From Bacteroidota bacterium (lineage in GTDB: Bacteria > Bacteroidota > Bacteroidia > Bacteroidales > JAAYUG01), in NCBI GenBank assembly GCA_021812865.1, contig JAKAMP010000150.1, positions 1 through 6,909 of the forward strand: DNA of 6,909 nt, in the 5' to 3' direction. Positions 1 through 6,909 of this stretch are shown here, one piece after another. Positions within the stretch are counted from its first letter, which is position 1. Every line of letters starts with the position of its first letter. The position numbers and the translations under genes were made by a program. The notes beneath the pieces are model-generated. The model ran no database searches and was not told the DNA's origin. It saw only the letters and a program-made list of their open reading frames with translations.

Positions 1-856
1 GTATGACGGAACTCTTGTACAGATTGGAGTTCTGGCGCTCCATGTAGATGTAGTCATACTGGATATACTGACCTTTGGCTTTGTAGATTACGATCCGGCT
101 CTTTTTTTCCCTGAAGATCTCTTTCAGCAGTTGCAGGTGTTCAGGCAGGATCACCGCATCCTGGTTCAGGGAGAAAGGATTGTCGGGACCCATGAAAAGA
201 TCTACCGATACAATGCCTTGTTTCTTCCCGGAGATGCCATTCAGCCTGTTTTTAATGAATTGAATAATTTCATCGGCTTTCTGAGAGTATGCACCCAATT
301 CAACAATATATTTCCCGTCGAGAGTGGGCTGGTAAGTGTATTTCTTCAGCCGTTTGGTGGAGGCCTCTATTCCAAAGCGTTCAGGGTAATATTTTCCTTC
401 TTTCCAGATGTTTTGCAGGTATCTTTTATGAGCTTCCCCGAAATGATACATGTTCATATGCAAATCCTTGGAGAAAGTGGTGTTGATGATGATTCCATCC
501 CGCTGGATGATATAAATATCCTCCTTGGCCGTATCCATTCCTATTTCCTTGCGAATGGCATACAAGTTGGCTGTTTCGATATTGCGCGTGTTTCGGAAAA
601 TGTTATTAACCAGGTCCTCGCTGGCTTTTTCCATGCTTCTGTTGAGTTCGAGTTCAAGGATAGATAATGCCAGATCCTGAAATTCCAGCACGTTCTGGAT
701 TTCGTCCGAAATGATCTCATTCTGTGTTTTGATGCCATCGACAAGAATCTTCCGTGTATGGAAATAGTTCAGAACACCCAGGATGATCAATGCCAGGAGT
801 GCAGGGAAGACTACATTGAAAATGAGCTGTTTGAATATGGTGGTTTGTTTTTGCAT
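1..856 (-). CDS. Membrane-anchored sensor-like protein, N-terminal part (truncated by window edge)
   Basis: The frame is open from the ATG at 856 to the left edge, giving 285 complete codons with no stop. The protein starts MQKQTTIFKQ and has one clear membrane helix at about residues 11-31. A helical, charged stretch (about 35-100) follows, then a mixed alpha/beta region (about 113-260). In that region, IIQRDGIIINTT (116-127) and LDGKYIVELG (179-188) resemble the strand and turn pattern of extracytoplasmic Cache/PAS-like sensor domains. A second membrane helix and an output domain (histidine kinase, SpoIIE-type phosphatase or cyclase) would be expected further on, but they lie outside the window, so the class cannot be decided. 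The start codon is 18 bases after the stop of the transporter-like gene on the same strand, so the two are probably co-transcribed. No strong ribosome binding site is visible. The sensor role is inferred from architecture; no specific family was recognised. Confidence 0.6.
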   Translation of the reverse strand, partial: MQKQTTIFKQLIFNVVFPALLALIILGVLNYFHTRKILVDGIKTQNEIISDEIQNVLEFQDLALSILELELNRSMEKASEDLVNNIFRNTRNIETANLYAIRKEIGMDTAKEDIYIIQRDGIIINTTFSKDLHMNMYHFGEAHKRYLQNIWKEGKYYPERFGIEASTKRLKKYTYQPTLDGKYIVELGAYSQKADEIIQFIKNRLNGISGKKQGIVSVDLFMGPDNPFSLNQDAVILPEHLQLLKEIFREKKSRIVIYKAKGQYIQYDYIYMERQNSNLYKSSVI

Positions 857-874
857 AGGAAATTACTGCATTTC

Positions 875-3800
875 TCAAGCTGTTTGGGTAACTAGTTGTG
901 TTTTGTTTACGAATGTATAAAACAATTCGAAGTATTCAGGATGGTGAAAGAGAAGGGTACGGGCTTTGTCGTTATCGAGTATGGCAACCTGGCAGCTCCC
1001 GGCTGCTTTCAGTAGGGTAGTTTTTCCAGATAGCATTTCAGCCGGCGATGCAAGGACGATATCGCCTTCGGTGTATGCCCGGTTGTACTGATCATCGTGT
1101 ATGATCTGAATATCACCGGAAACCACGATAAGCATGAAATAGACCAATCCGTGAGCTGCAAGTTCCAGGGTTTCGTCGTCAGACAGGACAAGAAGGCGTG
1201 TCATGCAGGCAAAATCCATGAGCTGGTCAAGGGTGAGCAAGGCGAAATTGCTGTTATTCCTTAGACTGGTGATGAAGCTGGCAAAAAGGCGGTCACGAGT
1301 GTCCTGGTTAAACGCTTCAGTTATTTTTACCAACTCTTCGCGGTTGGCTTCATCCACGCGGGGAAGAAATTCAGGCAGCAATTTCGGATTCAATGAATGT
1401 ATAACCCAGGCTGCAGTTTCTGCGATGTGAATGTCGGGATTGAAAAGATGCGCCACCAGGTCGTCATTCACTTCAGGTGAGGCCAGGTCGGCAATGGAAA
1501 GCAGGGCAACCAGTTTGGAATATAGGGAAACCTCATTCCGGTTTCTGTTGAGCAGAGCGCTGATCACTTCTGAAGGGCTATGTTTGCGCACCGGGTATTC
1601 TTCCTGCAGTACCCTGAGTTTTTCGGCTGGCGGATTATCTTCAAACAGGGGGAAAATAAAGCGTTTCAGTTCATCGTCAACAAAAATATCCATCAGTTCC
1701 AGAGCATAGCCCGCACCTTCGCGGGTTTCTGAATCGAGATTTTCCTTGATGAGCATCACGGAACGTTCATCATAAGCGAGGGCGAGAAGTTCCATAATGG
1801 TTTCATAGTTACTTTTGATCTCCTCCTGGATGGCAGCCAGCAGGGAAAGGAACTTTTTTGTTTCTAACAGACTGATTTGCAGTGAATTGATCCAGGCCAT
1901 GCGGGCCATTGCCTGATGCAGCACCCTGAAAATCCTTGTTTTATCTTCTTCGGTAAGCAAGTGCTTCATGCTTTTCAGAGCGTGTATGGCTTCTATAGAG
2001 ATCCTACGCTGAAAAGATTCCATTTTGTTGAGAAGCAGGTCTTTTGCTTTTCTGCTTTGCATGGAGCGGTATAGCCAAATGATCATCATCTGGGTGTCTT
2101 CTTCAGAACCTGATTTTGCATAGAAAATCTCCAGCTGATCGGCAACCGTTTCGCCCATTTGCTGCAGTGCATCGAAGGCATAGGAGAAGAGTGCGGGATG
2201 TGCAAGATATTCAACGAGGTTGGGTGTAAGCGCTGAAAGATTATCCTTTCCGCAGGTAATCATGGCTGCGATCTTAACGGCTGGATCGGGATCACGGAGA
2301 AGAATTTTAAGAAACCGGTTTTTTTCTGCATGGGCATTACCTTGCATGCAATAGGCAGCCCATGAACGTTCACGGGGGTCTTTCGATTTCACATATCTTT
2401 CGAGCTTGTCCGCGGGTAGGGGATAAGGACCAGGGAAAACGGCAGAATTTTTTACCTCCGAAGCAGCAAAGGGAATCCTGTCCGCCACTTTATGCTGAAC
2501 CGACGGTGGTAAAAGTGGCCACGACATCATGGCATATTCCTTTGTATCCTTGTCGGGTTTTGAGAACAGGTTGAGGCAGGATTGCTCAAATAGTCCAACG
2601 CTCATGGTCCGGGCTAGCTCCAGAGTATGAATGCGGGTGCTGGCCAGGGGAGACTGCATTCCTTCGAGTAGCAACTTCTCCGGATCGGCTGTTTTCTTAT
2701 GCTCGGTTTTTTTCTCATAACTGGCCAGGGAGTCCTGCAATGAATTCCTGTATTCCATATATAGACGGGCGGCAACATAAATCCACGCCAACAGAACCAG
2801 CAGCAGCACCCAAACAAAGTGGATGGTCCGGATGAAAGCCAGACTGGCTAAACCGGCTAGCAAGAGGCCCGACGATAGGGCCGAAATTTCATTCACAGTA
2901 CCGTCGATACGTGATTGCACTGAAAACCGTATTCTTGAATCGATGGACTGGTACAATATTTTGAAGGAGGGAATTTCAAATGAATCTTTAAGGGTTTTTG
3001 AGAACAGTTTGGTCAGAGAGATGACCAGGAAGAAAATCATGAAATTGCCTGAAGCGCTGGTATATCCCATTGTACTGCCCAATAGAAGCGCAGTTCCTGT
3101 GAAGAGTGCGAGAAGCAGGGGAGACAGCAGAAGAATGGTGCGAAGGCCGTATGTTTTCATCAAGCGGCCATAAACAAAGGTTTTGATGAGGAGACTGAAA
3201 ATCATCATGGTACCGGTAAATGCCCCAATGAACTTGGCGAAGTTATCGGTATCGGGATAGCTGTCTTTTGCGACCGAAACGAAGGAATAGTGAATAAAGA
3301 AGGTTGCGATCATTGAGAAACTGGCAAAAGTAGCCAGGAACAGGATATATTTATTTTTCAGCAAACCGAAGAAGGAGGTCTGTACGGGTGAATCCGTCCG
3401 CTCCTCTTCAGGAGGCGCCGATTCCAGTCTGATTTTCAGTCTTCGTGAAATCATTGCCTGGAGCAAAAGGGCCAGGACAATGCTGATGGAACTGACAAAA
3501 AGCAAGTCTCTGGTTTGAAAGTGGAAGGAAATCAGTGCGGTTGCCCCATAACTGCTTAATATGATCCCGAGTATCTGGCCGCTGTCTATGAGACCGAATA
3601 TTCTTTTTCCTTGCCGAAGATTGAAAGTACGTCCCACACCTCCCCAGAAACCCAGGGTGGCCATGATATTCAAAGGCGTATAAAGTACAAAGATCACGAA
3701 TACGATCGCTCCCTTGGAAAGAAAGAAAAAGCCAGAACGGAGCATGATGGCCAGAATGGCAATGATCAGTAGATTAATAAGGGCAAACCTGGAAAACCTG

Positions 3801-4030
3801 ATTTTTGATTGATAAACGGTGTATAGACTGGTGAGCAGTATACCAAAGATACCGGAAACGATATAAGCTTTAGGGAGCATGGTTGGCGGATATACATCGA
3901 GGAACAATGCATAAGCTGCGACATCCAGCGCTCCGTAGAATAAACCCAGGAAGACTGATTGAGAAAGGAACAGTAGGACATCGCCCGCTTCTTCCCTTTC
4001 AATATTCAAAAGTCTGTAAAATACGTTCAA
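875..4030 (-). CDS. NTT/MFS-like membrane protein fused to HEAT repeats and a C-terminal cNMP-binding-like fold
   Basis: This 1051-residue protein has three parts. Residues about 15-425 contain some 12 hydrophobic helices with a short polar loop (195-225) in the middle, as in the ATP/ADP translocase (NTT) branch of MFS-like carriers. NTT-like features include NLRQGKRIFGLIDSGQILG (137-155) between helices 4 and 5, and KDSFEIP (348-354), which corresponds to the KE-containing motif of true translocases. Residues about 450-920 are helical repeats of HEAT type, for example DPDPAVKIAAMITCGK (580-595) and a YALELMD...LKRFIFPLFED block (775-798). Residues about 935-1045 look like a CRP-type cyclic-nucleotide-binding fold (VVSGDIQI at 969-976). 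The usual FGE...R phosphate-binding cassette is missing there. The start is TTG at 4030: an in-frame TAA lies 4 codons upstream and the first internal ATG (residue 51) would remove helix 1. Fusions of this kind occur in Bacteroidota, but I know of no assigned function. Nucleotide transport should not be assumed; a sensing or scaffolding role is equally possible. Confidence 0.85.
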   Translation of the reverse strand: MNVFYRLLNIEREEAGDVLLFLSQSVFLGLFYGALDVAAYALFLDVYPPTMLPKAYIVSGIFGILLTSLYTVYQSKIRFSRFALINLLIIAILAIMLRSGFFFLSKGAIVFVIFVLYTPLNIMATLGFWGGVGRTFNLRQGKRIFGLIDSGQILGIILSSYGATALISFHFQTRDLLFVSSISIVLALLLQAMISRRLKIRLESAPPEEERTDSPVQTSFFGLLKNKYILFLATFASFSMIATFFIHYSFVSVAKDSYPDTDNFAKFIGAFTGTMMIFSLLIKTFVYGRLMKTYGLRTILLLSPLLLALFTGTALLLGSTMGYTSASGNFMIFFLVISLTKLFSKTLKDSFEIPSFKILYQSIDSRIRFSVQSRIDGTVNEISALSSGLLLAGLASLAFIRTIHFVWVLLLVLLAWIYVAARLYMEYRNSLQDSLASYEKKTEHKKTADPEKLLLEGMQSPLASTRIHTLELARTMSVGLFEQSCLNLFSKPDKDTKEYAMMSWPLLPPSVQHKVADRIPFAASEVKNSAVFPGPYPLPADKLERYVKSKDPRERSWAAYCMQGNAHAEKNRFLKILLRDPDPAVKIAAMITCGKDNLSALTPNLVEYLAHPALFSYAFDALQQMGETVADQLEIFYAKSGSEEDTQMMIIWLYRSMQSRKAKDLLLNKMESFQRRISIEAIHALKSMKHLLTEEDKTRIFRVLHQAMARMAWINSLQISLLETKKFLSLLAAIQEEIKSNYETIMELLALAYDERSVMLIKENLDSETREGAGYALELMDIFVDDELKRFIFPLFEDNPPAEKLRVLQEEYPVRKHSPSEVISALLNRNRNEVSLYSKLVALLSIADLASPEVNDDLVAHLFNPDIHIAETAAWVIHSLNPKLLPEFLPRVDEANREELVKITEAFNQDTRDRLFASFITSLRNNSNFALLTLDQLMDFACMTRLLVLSDDETLELAAHGLVYFMLIVVSGDIQIIHDDQYNRAYTEGDIVLASPAEMLSGKTTLLKAAGSCQVAILDNDKARTLLFHHPEYFELFYTFVNKTQLVTQTA

Positions 4031-4105
4031 ACAGTAATCAATTTATTTTAAAAATAGCATTTTTTCTGCGAGATTGTGAATGACTTATCAAATTTACATA
4101 TTATA
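4031..4105 (-). promoter_or_regulatory. Probable promoter and leader of the transporter-like/sensor unit
   Basis: Read on the minus strand, TAAATTTG at 4096-4089 matches the Bacteroidota -7 consensus TAnnTTTG exactly. It would place the transcript start near 4082 and give a leader of about 50 bases before the TTG at 4030. A TATAAT hexamer sits immediately upstream (4105-4100). No good TTTG -33 element is found at the usual distance of about 19-21 bases; that region is instead covered by the perfect palindrome AAATTAATTT (4111-4120), which might be an operator or chance AT-richness. The leader also contains a five-codon reading frame, ATG at 4060 to TAA at 4043. No strong Shine-Dalgarno sequence precedes the TTG. 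The assignment rests on the -7 match and on position alone. Confidence 0.4.
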
Positions 4106-4140
4106 CGTGCAAATTAATTTAATGTTGGGTTGCAAACTTC

Positions 4141-4170
4141 AATTTCCGCAACTGGTTCGGCGGAGTAATT
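4141..4170 (-). terminator. Possible hairpin at the end of aroK (weak terminator candidate)
   Basis: An inverted repeat begins at the aroK stop codon: TCCGC (4145-4149) pairs with GCGGA (4160-4164) across a 10-base loop. It is extended by AATT (4141-4144) pairing with AATT (4167-4170) past a two-base bulge. In the minus-strand transcript the hairpin is followed by GAAGTTTGC, with no run of T, so it does not meet the usual intrinsic-terminator pattern. Its position between two probable transcription units is the main argument for it. Confidence 0.25.
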
Positions 4171-4675
4171 AATGCTGCAGAAAGACAAGGATTTGCCCGG
4201 TATTGGCGCAGTCTGAATGTACCGTGAATTGGGCCTGCAGGTAAAACGGTTCCCTTTTGGTGATTTGACCGGAAATGAATTTTTTCAGTTCTTCACCCTG
4301 CAGTCCATGGATGAGGGGACGGTGCCTCTGCGTACCCGATAGTCGCCTGAAAATTTCAGCAACGCTTACTTGCAAGTAAACGGTAACACCTGAACGGTTC
4401 ATCTGTTCCATATTGCTGAAGTAGCAGGGAGTTCCGCCTCCGGTGGCCACTACGCAGCCAGTGCGCAACGATACTTCCTTTAGCGTTTCACTTTCCAAGC
4501 TTCTGAACCGGGATTCGCCGTATTTTTCAAAAATACGGGAAACAGATAATTCGTGTTTTTTTTCGATTTCCTCATCCAGGTCGATGAATTGGTAATCGAG
4601 CCTCTCAGCCAGTTGCCGGCCCAGGGTAGTTTTTCCGCTGGCCATGAACCCGATGAGGTAAATGTTATTGTGCAT
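4169..4675 (-). CDS. aroK: Shikimate kinase
   Basis: This enzyme phosphorylates shikimate to shikimate 3-phosphate with ATP, the fifth step of the cytoplasmic chorismate pathway to aromatic amino acids. Counting from the ATG at 4675, the 168-residue protein is of normal family length and has every expected site. These are the Walker A loop GFMASGKTT (9-17), Asp32 and Asp34 in FIDLDEEIE, Arg58 in FRSLE, the Gly79-Gly80-Gly81 shikimate/Walker B loop in ATGGGTP, the lid motif RHRPL (117-121), and Arg141 in KREPFY for substrate binding. The only earlier in-frame start is a TTG at 4693, which would overlap the end of the ParC-like gene; the ATG is preferred because the homologous region begins just after it. 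It lies 7 bases after the stop of that gene and is probably co-transcribed or translationally coupled with it. The protein appears intact and functional. Confidence 0.96.
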   Translation of the reverse strand: MHNNIYLIGFMASGKTTLGRQLAERLDYQFIDLDEEIEKKHELSVSRIFEKYGESRFRSLESETLKEVSLRTGCVVATGGGTPCYFSNMEQMNRSGVTVYLQVSVAEIFRRLSGTQRHRPLIHGLQGEELKKFISGQITKREPFYLQAQFTVHSDCANTGQILVFLQH

Positions 4676-4682
4676 AGGGCGC

Positions 4683-6909
4683 TCAGAATTCAAGGGTCAT
4701 CTGCTCACCTTCATCTGCTGGGGAAATATCCTGGTGGTCTGAAAAATCAATTTCTTCACCTTCAGGAATTTCGCCTTCAATAACCAGGGGATCCAGTTCA
4801 ACAATCTCTTTCACTTCAAAAGAGGTAAGCCTTTTTCCTTTTGCTTTATCGCTTTTCACTCCAATAAATGCCGCCACATCGATGATTTCGGGAGCGCGTT
4901 TTGCATGTTTCCCGCCGAAGTTGATCTGCAGGCGAGGATATTTGTGTTCGCTGATAAACAAGAGATACGAACCGGAGTTCTCATCGATAAAGCGCTGAGG
5001 CTTTTCCGTGGGCTCGGAAGGGAATCGCTTCACATAAAAGAACTGCTGTTCTGCATCGAAGTAAACTGCAGTATAAACCCTTCCCGGCTTGTATTTCTCG
5101 ACTTTCATTACATCATCTTCGAAATGGTTTGACAAATCGAAGGTCGACAGGCGGTAAAAGCCCGAACGGGTCATCACTAAAATCCTGTCCTGTTCGTGGA
5201 ATTCTCCCAGGTAATTGGCTTTTTCTTCCGTATATAGCCGGTTTACTGCAGGATCGTACCAAATATGCGTTCCTCCGAGGGTACTGGCTCCCTTTTCGAG
5301 CATTACGACCTTGTGAACGGGGTATTTAGTGAGGATATTTCCGATGGAAGCCCTTTGCTTGATTTCGAGGGTACTGAAATCGAAGTCGAAAATATGGTTT
5401 TTCAGGCGGGGCCGGGGAACAAGGGTAACTTTGATCACCTCCGATTCGCCATTGGGATTGGCCGAAAGATAAAGAATGCGTGAATTGGGAGCTCCCCTGG
5501 TCAGGGTGTATTTCTTATCGCGGGTCAGCCCGGTGATGTTGATCCTTTTTACCATATTCACACCCGATTTACCATCGCGGTACACCACATTGTACGTGGT
5601 GCGTGTGTCGTTGCGCGAAAAGACAGCCACATGAATAATATCTTTGCCGACAAAGGATTTTTCGCTGACTTTTGTGATAAAGTAGGTACCATCGGCCCTG
5701 ATAATGATGATATCATCGAGGTCGGAACAGTCACAAACAAACGCATCCTTCTTCAGTCCTGTGCCCACAAAGCCTTCCTGCCGGTTCACATAGAGCTTTT
5801 CATTGGCCATTACCACCCGGGCGGCTTCAATGGTATCGAAATTTCTCAGCTCGGTTTTTCTTGCCCATACCGAACCGTATTTCTTTTTCAGCTGTTTGAA
5901 GTAGTTGATGTCATATTCAATGAGATGATCGAGGTCATGTTTAACACCGGTCAGTTCATTCTCCAGTTCACGCATCAGTTCATCGGCCTTGCGTGCATCG
6001 TATTTTGATATTCGCTTGATCTTTATTTCAGTAAGTTTTACGATGTCGTCCACCGTTACGTCGCGGAGGAGTTTCTTCCGGTAAGGTTTAAGGCCTTCGG
6101 CAATGGCTTCAATCACGGCTTCCCAGGTTTCACAGCTTTCAATGGCCCGATAGACCTTCTTTTCAATGAAAATTTTCTCAAGCGATGACAGGTGCAGTTC
6201 TTCCCTCAGCTCATGCTGTCGTATTTCGAGTTCTTTTTTGAGCAACTCAACCGTATTAGCCGTTGAGATTCTAAGCATTTCGGAAACACCCAGGAATCTT
6301 GGCCTGTCGTTTTCAATTACGCAGCAGTTGGGGGAGATAGGTGTTTCACAATCGGTGAAAGCGTACAGGGCATCGATGGTGATATCGGGGGAAATGCCGG
6401 GGGTAAGGTGTACTATGATTTCAACTACATCTGCCGTATTGTCTTCGATTTTCCTGATCTTGATCTTGCCCTTTTCATTGGCCTTCAGGATGGAATCGAT
6501 GAGGGAGGTGGTGGTTTGTCCGTAGGGCAGTTCCGTAATCGCCAGTGTTTTCTTGTCGACCTGTTTGATTCTTGCCCGAACTTTCACCACGCCGCCCCGC
6601 ATACCATCGTTGTAACGGGAACAGTCTACCAGTCCCCCGGTAGGAAAATCAGGGTATAGTTCAAAGGGCTTGTTGCCGAGAATGGCTATGGAGGCGTCAA
6701 TGAGTTCGTTGAAGTTGTGGGGTAGGATTTTGGACGATAACCCCACGGCGATACCTTCGGCACCTTGGGCAAGCAAAAGGGGAAACTTCATGGGAAGGAA
6801 CACGGGTTCCTTGTTTCTCCCGTCGTAAGAGAGTTTCCATTCGGTGGTTTTGGGATTGAACACCACCTCGAGGGCGAATTTGGAGAGCCTGGCTTCGATA
6901 TACCTGGGA
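4683..6909 (-). CDS. parC: DNA topoisomerase IV subunit A (ParC-like), 3' part; N-terminus outside window
   Basis: This subunit cuts and rejoins DNA in the type IIA topoisomerase that decatenates daughter chromosomes; its partner is the ATPase subunit ParE. The frame is open to the right edge, giving 741 residues and a stop at 4683. The first residues, PRYIEARLSKFALE, correspond to the RYTE-S/A-RL motif of GyrA/ParC, so the codon at 6902-6900 encodes the catalytic tyrosine. Next come YDGRNKEPVFLP and QGAEGIAVGLSSKILPHNF, both typical of the family. LTEIKIKRISKYD (about residues 292-304 of the visible part) belongs to the coiled-coil/C-gate region. From about 360 on is a beta-rich C-terminal domain ending in an acidic tail (EGEIPEGEEIDF and beyond). 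No GyrA box (QRRGGKG-like) is seen, which favours ParC over GyrA. The quinolone-resistance region, which precedes the tyrosine, is not in the window. A GTG at 6866 is internal, not the start. Confidence 0.92.
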   Translation of the reverse strand, partial: PRYIEARLSKFALEVVFNPKTTEWKLSYDGRNKEPVFLPMKFPLLLAQGAEGIAVGLSSKILPHNFNELIDASIAILGNKPFELYPDFPTGGLVDCSRYNDGMRGGVVKVRARIKQVDKKTLAITELPYGQTTTSLIDSILKANEKGKIKIRKIEDNTADVVEIIVHLTPGISPDITIDALYAFTDCETPISPNCCVIENDRPRFLGVSEMLRISTANTVELLKKELEIRQHELREELHLSSLEKIFIEKKVYRAIESCETWEAVIEAIAEGLKPYRKKLLRDVTVDDIVKLTEIKIKRISKYDARKADELMRELENELTGVKHDLDHLIEYDINYFKQLKKKYGSVWARKTELRNFDTIEAARVVMANEKLYVNRQEGFVGTGLKKDAFVCDCSDLDDIIIIRADGTYFITKVSEKSFVGKDIIHVAVFSRNDTRTTYNVVYRDGKSGVNMVKRINITGLTRDKKYTLTRGAPNSRILYLSANPNGESEVIKVTLVPRPRLKNHIFDFDFSTLEIKQRASIGNILTKYPVHKVVMLEKGASTLGGTHIWYDPAVNRLYTEEKANYLGEFHEQDRILVMTRSGFYRLSTFDLSNHFEDDVMKVEKYKPGRVYTAVYFDAEQQFFYVKRFPSEPTEKPQRFIDENSGSYLLFISEHKYPRLQINFGGKHAKRAPEIIDVAAFIGVKSDKAKGKRLTSFEVKEIVELDPLVIEGEIPEGEEIDFSDHQDISPADEGEQMTLEF

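Noticed and set aside
131..667. Plus-strand reading frame of 178 codons
   Set aside because: It lies antisense to the sensor-like gene, whose frame is open for 285 codons with a membrane anchor and domain-like sequence. The plus-strand product shows no recognisable domain.
2823..3173. Plus-strand reading frame of 116 codons within the transporter-like gene
   Set aside because: It is a shadow of the membrane-domain coding sequence on the other strand, with low-complexity, Arg/Lys-rich translation and no promoter context.
4676..4693. Upstream TTG start for shikimate kinase, adding six residues
   Set aside because: It would overlap the end of the ParC-like gene, and the family homology starts right after the ATG at 4675, where residue numbering also fits that of known shikimate kinases.
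5631..6008. Plus-strand reading frame of 125 codons
   Set aside because: It is entirely antisense to the well-supported ParC-like gene, and its product resembles no family I recognise.
6864..6866. GTG as the start of the ParC-like gene
   Set aside because: The frame continues upstream to the window edge and encodes the conserved catalytic-tyrosine motif RYIEARL, so this codon is internal.
1..6909. CRISPR arrays, tRNA or rRNA genes, insertion sequences, phage or defence genes
   Set aside because: No regularly spaced repeats, transposase- or integrase-like proteins or structured RNA genes were seen; coding sequence fills nearly the whole window.

Overview
The window looks like an ordinary chromosomal stretch from a member of the Bacteroidota, probably a Bacteroidales/Marinilabiliales-type organism. 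Three things suggest this: the ParC-like topoisomerase subunit next to aroK, a transporter-like/HEAT/cNMP-fold fusion of a kind found in this phylum, and a good TAnnTTTG -7 box in the only sizeable intergenic gap. The start sites also lack strong Shine-Dalgarno sequences. These are family-level impressions, not a database result.

All four genes lie on the minus strand, so transcription runs from high to low coordinates. From 6909 to 4683 is the C-terminal part of a type IIA topoisomerase subunit A (ParC-like). It enters the window at the catalytic tyrosine motif, so the N-terminal winged-helix region is outside. Seven bases after its stop is the ATG of shikimate kinase aroK (4675-4169), complete and with all the usual active-site residues. 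A 138-bp AT-rich gap (4031-4168) follows. It holds a possible hairpin just after aroK and a likely promoter for the next unit.

The second unit begins with a 1051-residue protein (4030-875) with three parts: a 12-helix membrane domain related to ATP/ADP translocases (NTT/MFS-like), a long HEAT-type helical repeat region, and a C-terminal cyclic-nucleotide-binding-like fold that has lost the usual phosphate-binding motif. Eighteen bases downstream starts a membrane-anchored protein with an extracytoplasmic sensor-like region (856 to the left edge). It is cut off before any output domain.

The first pair is housekeeping (chromosome decatenation and aromatic amino acid synthesis). The second pair looks like an uncharacterised membrane sensing or regulatory module and is the most interesting part of the window. 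I saw no mobile element, CRISPR array, tRNA or rRNA. No gap longer than 300 bases lacks a gene.
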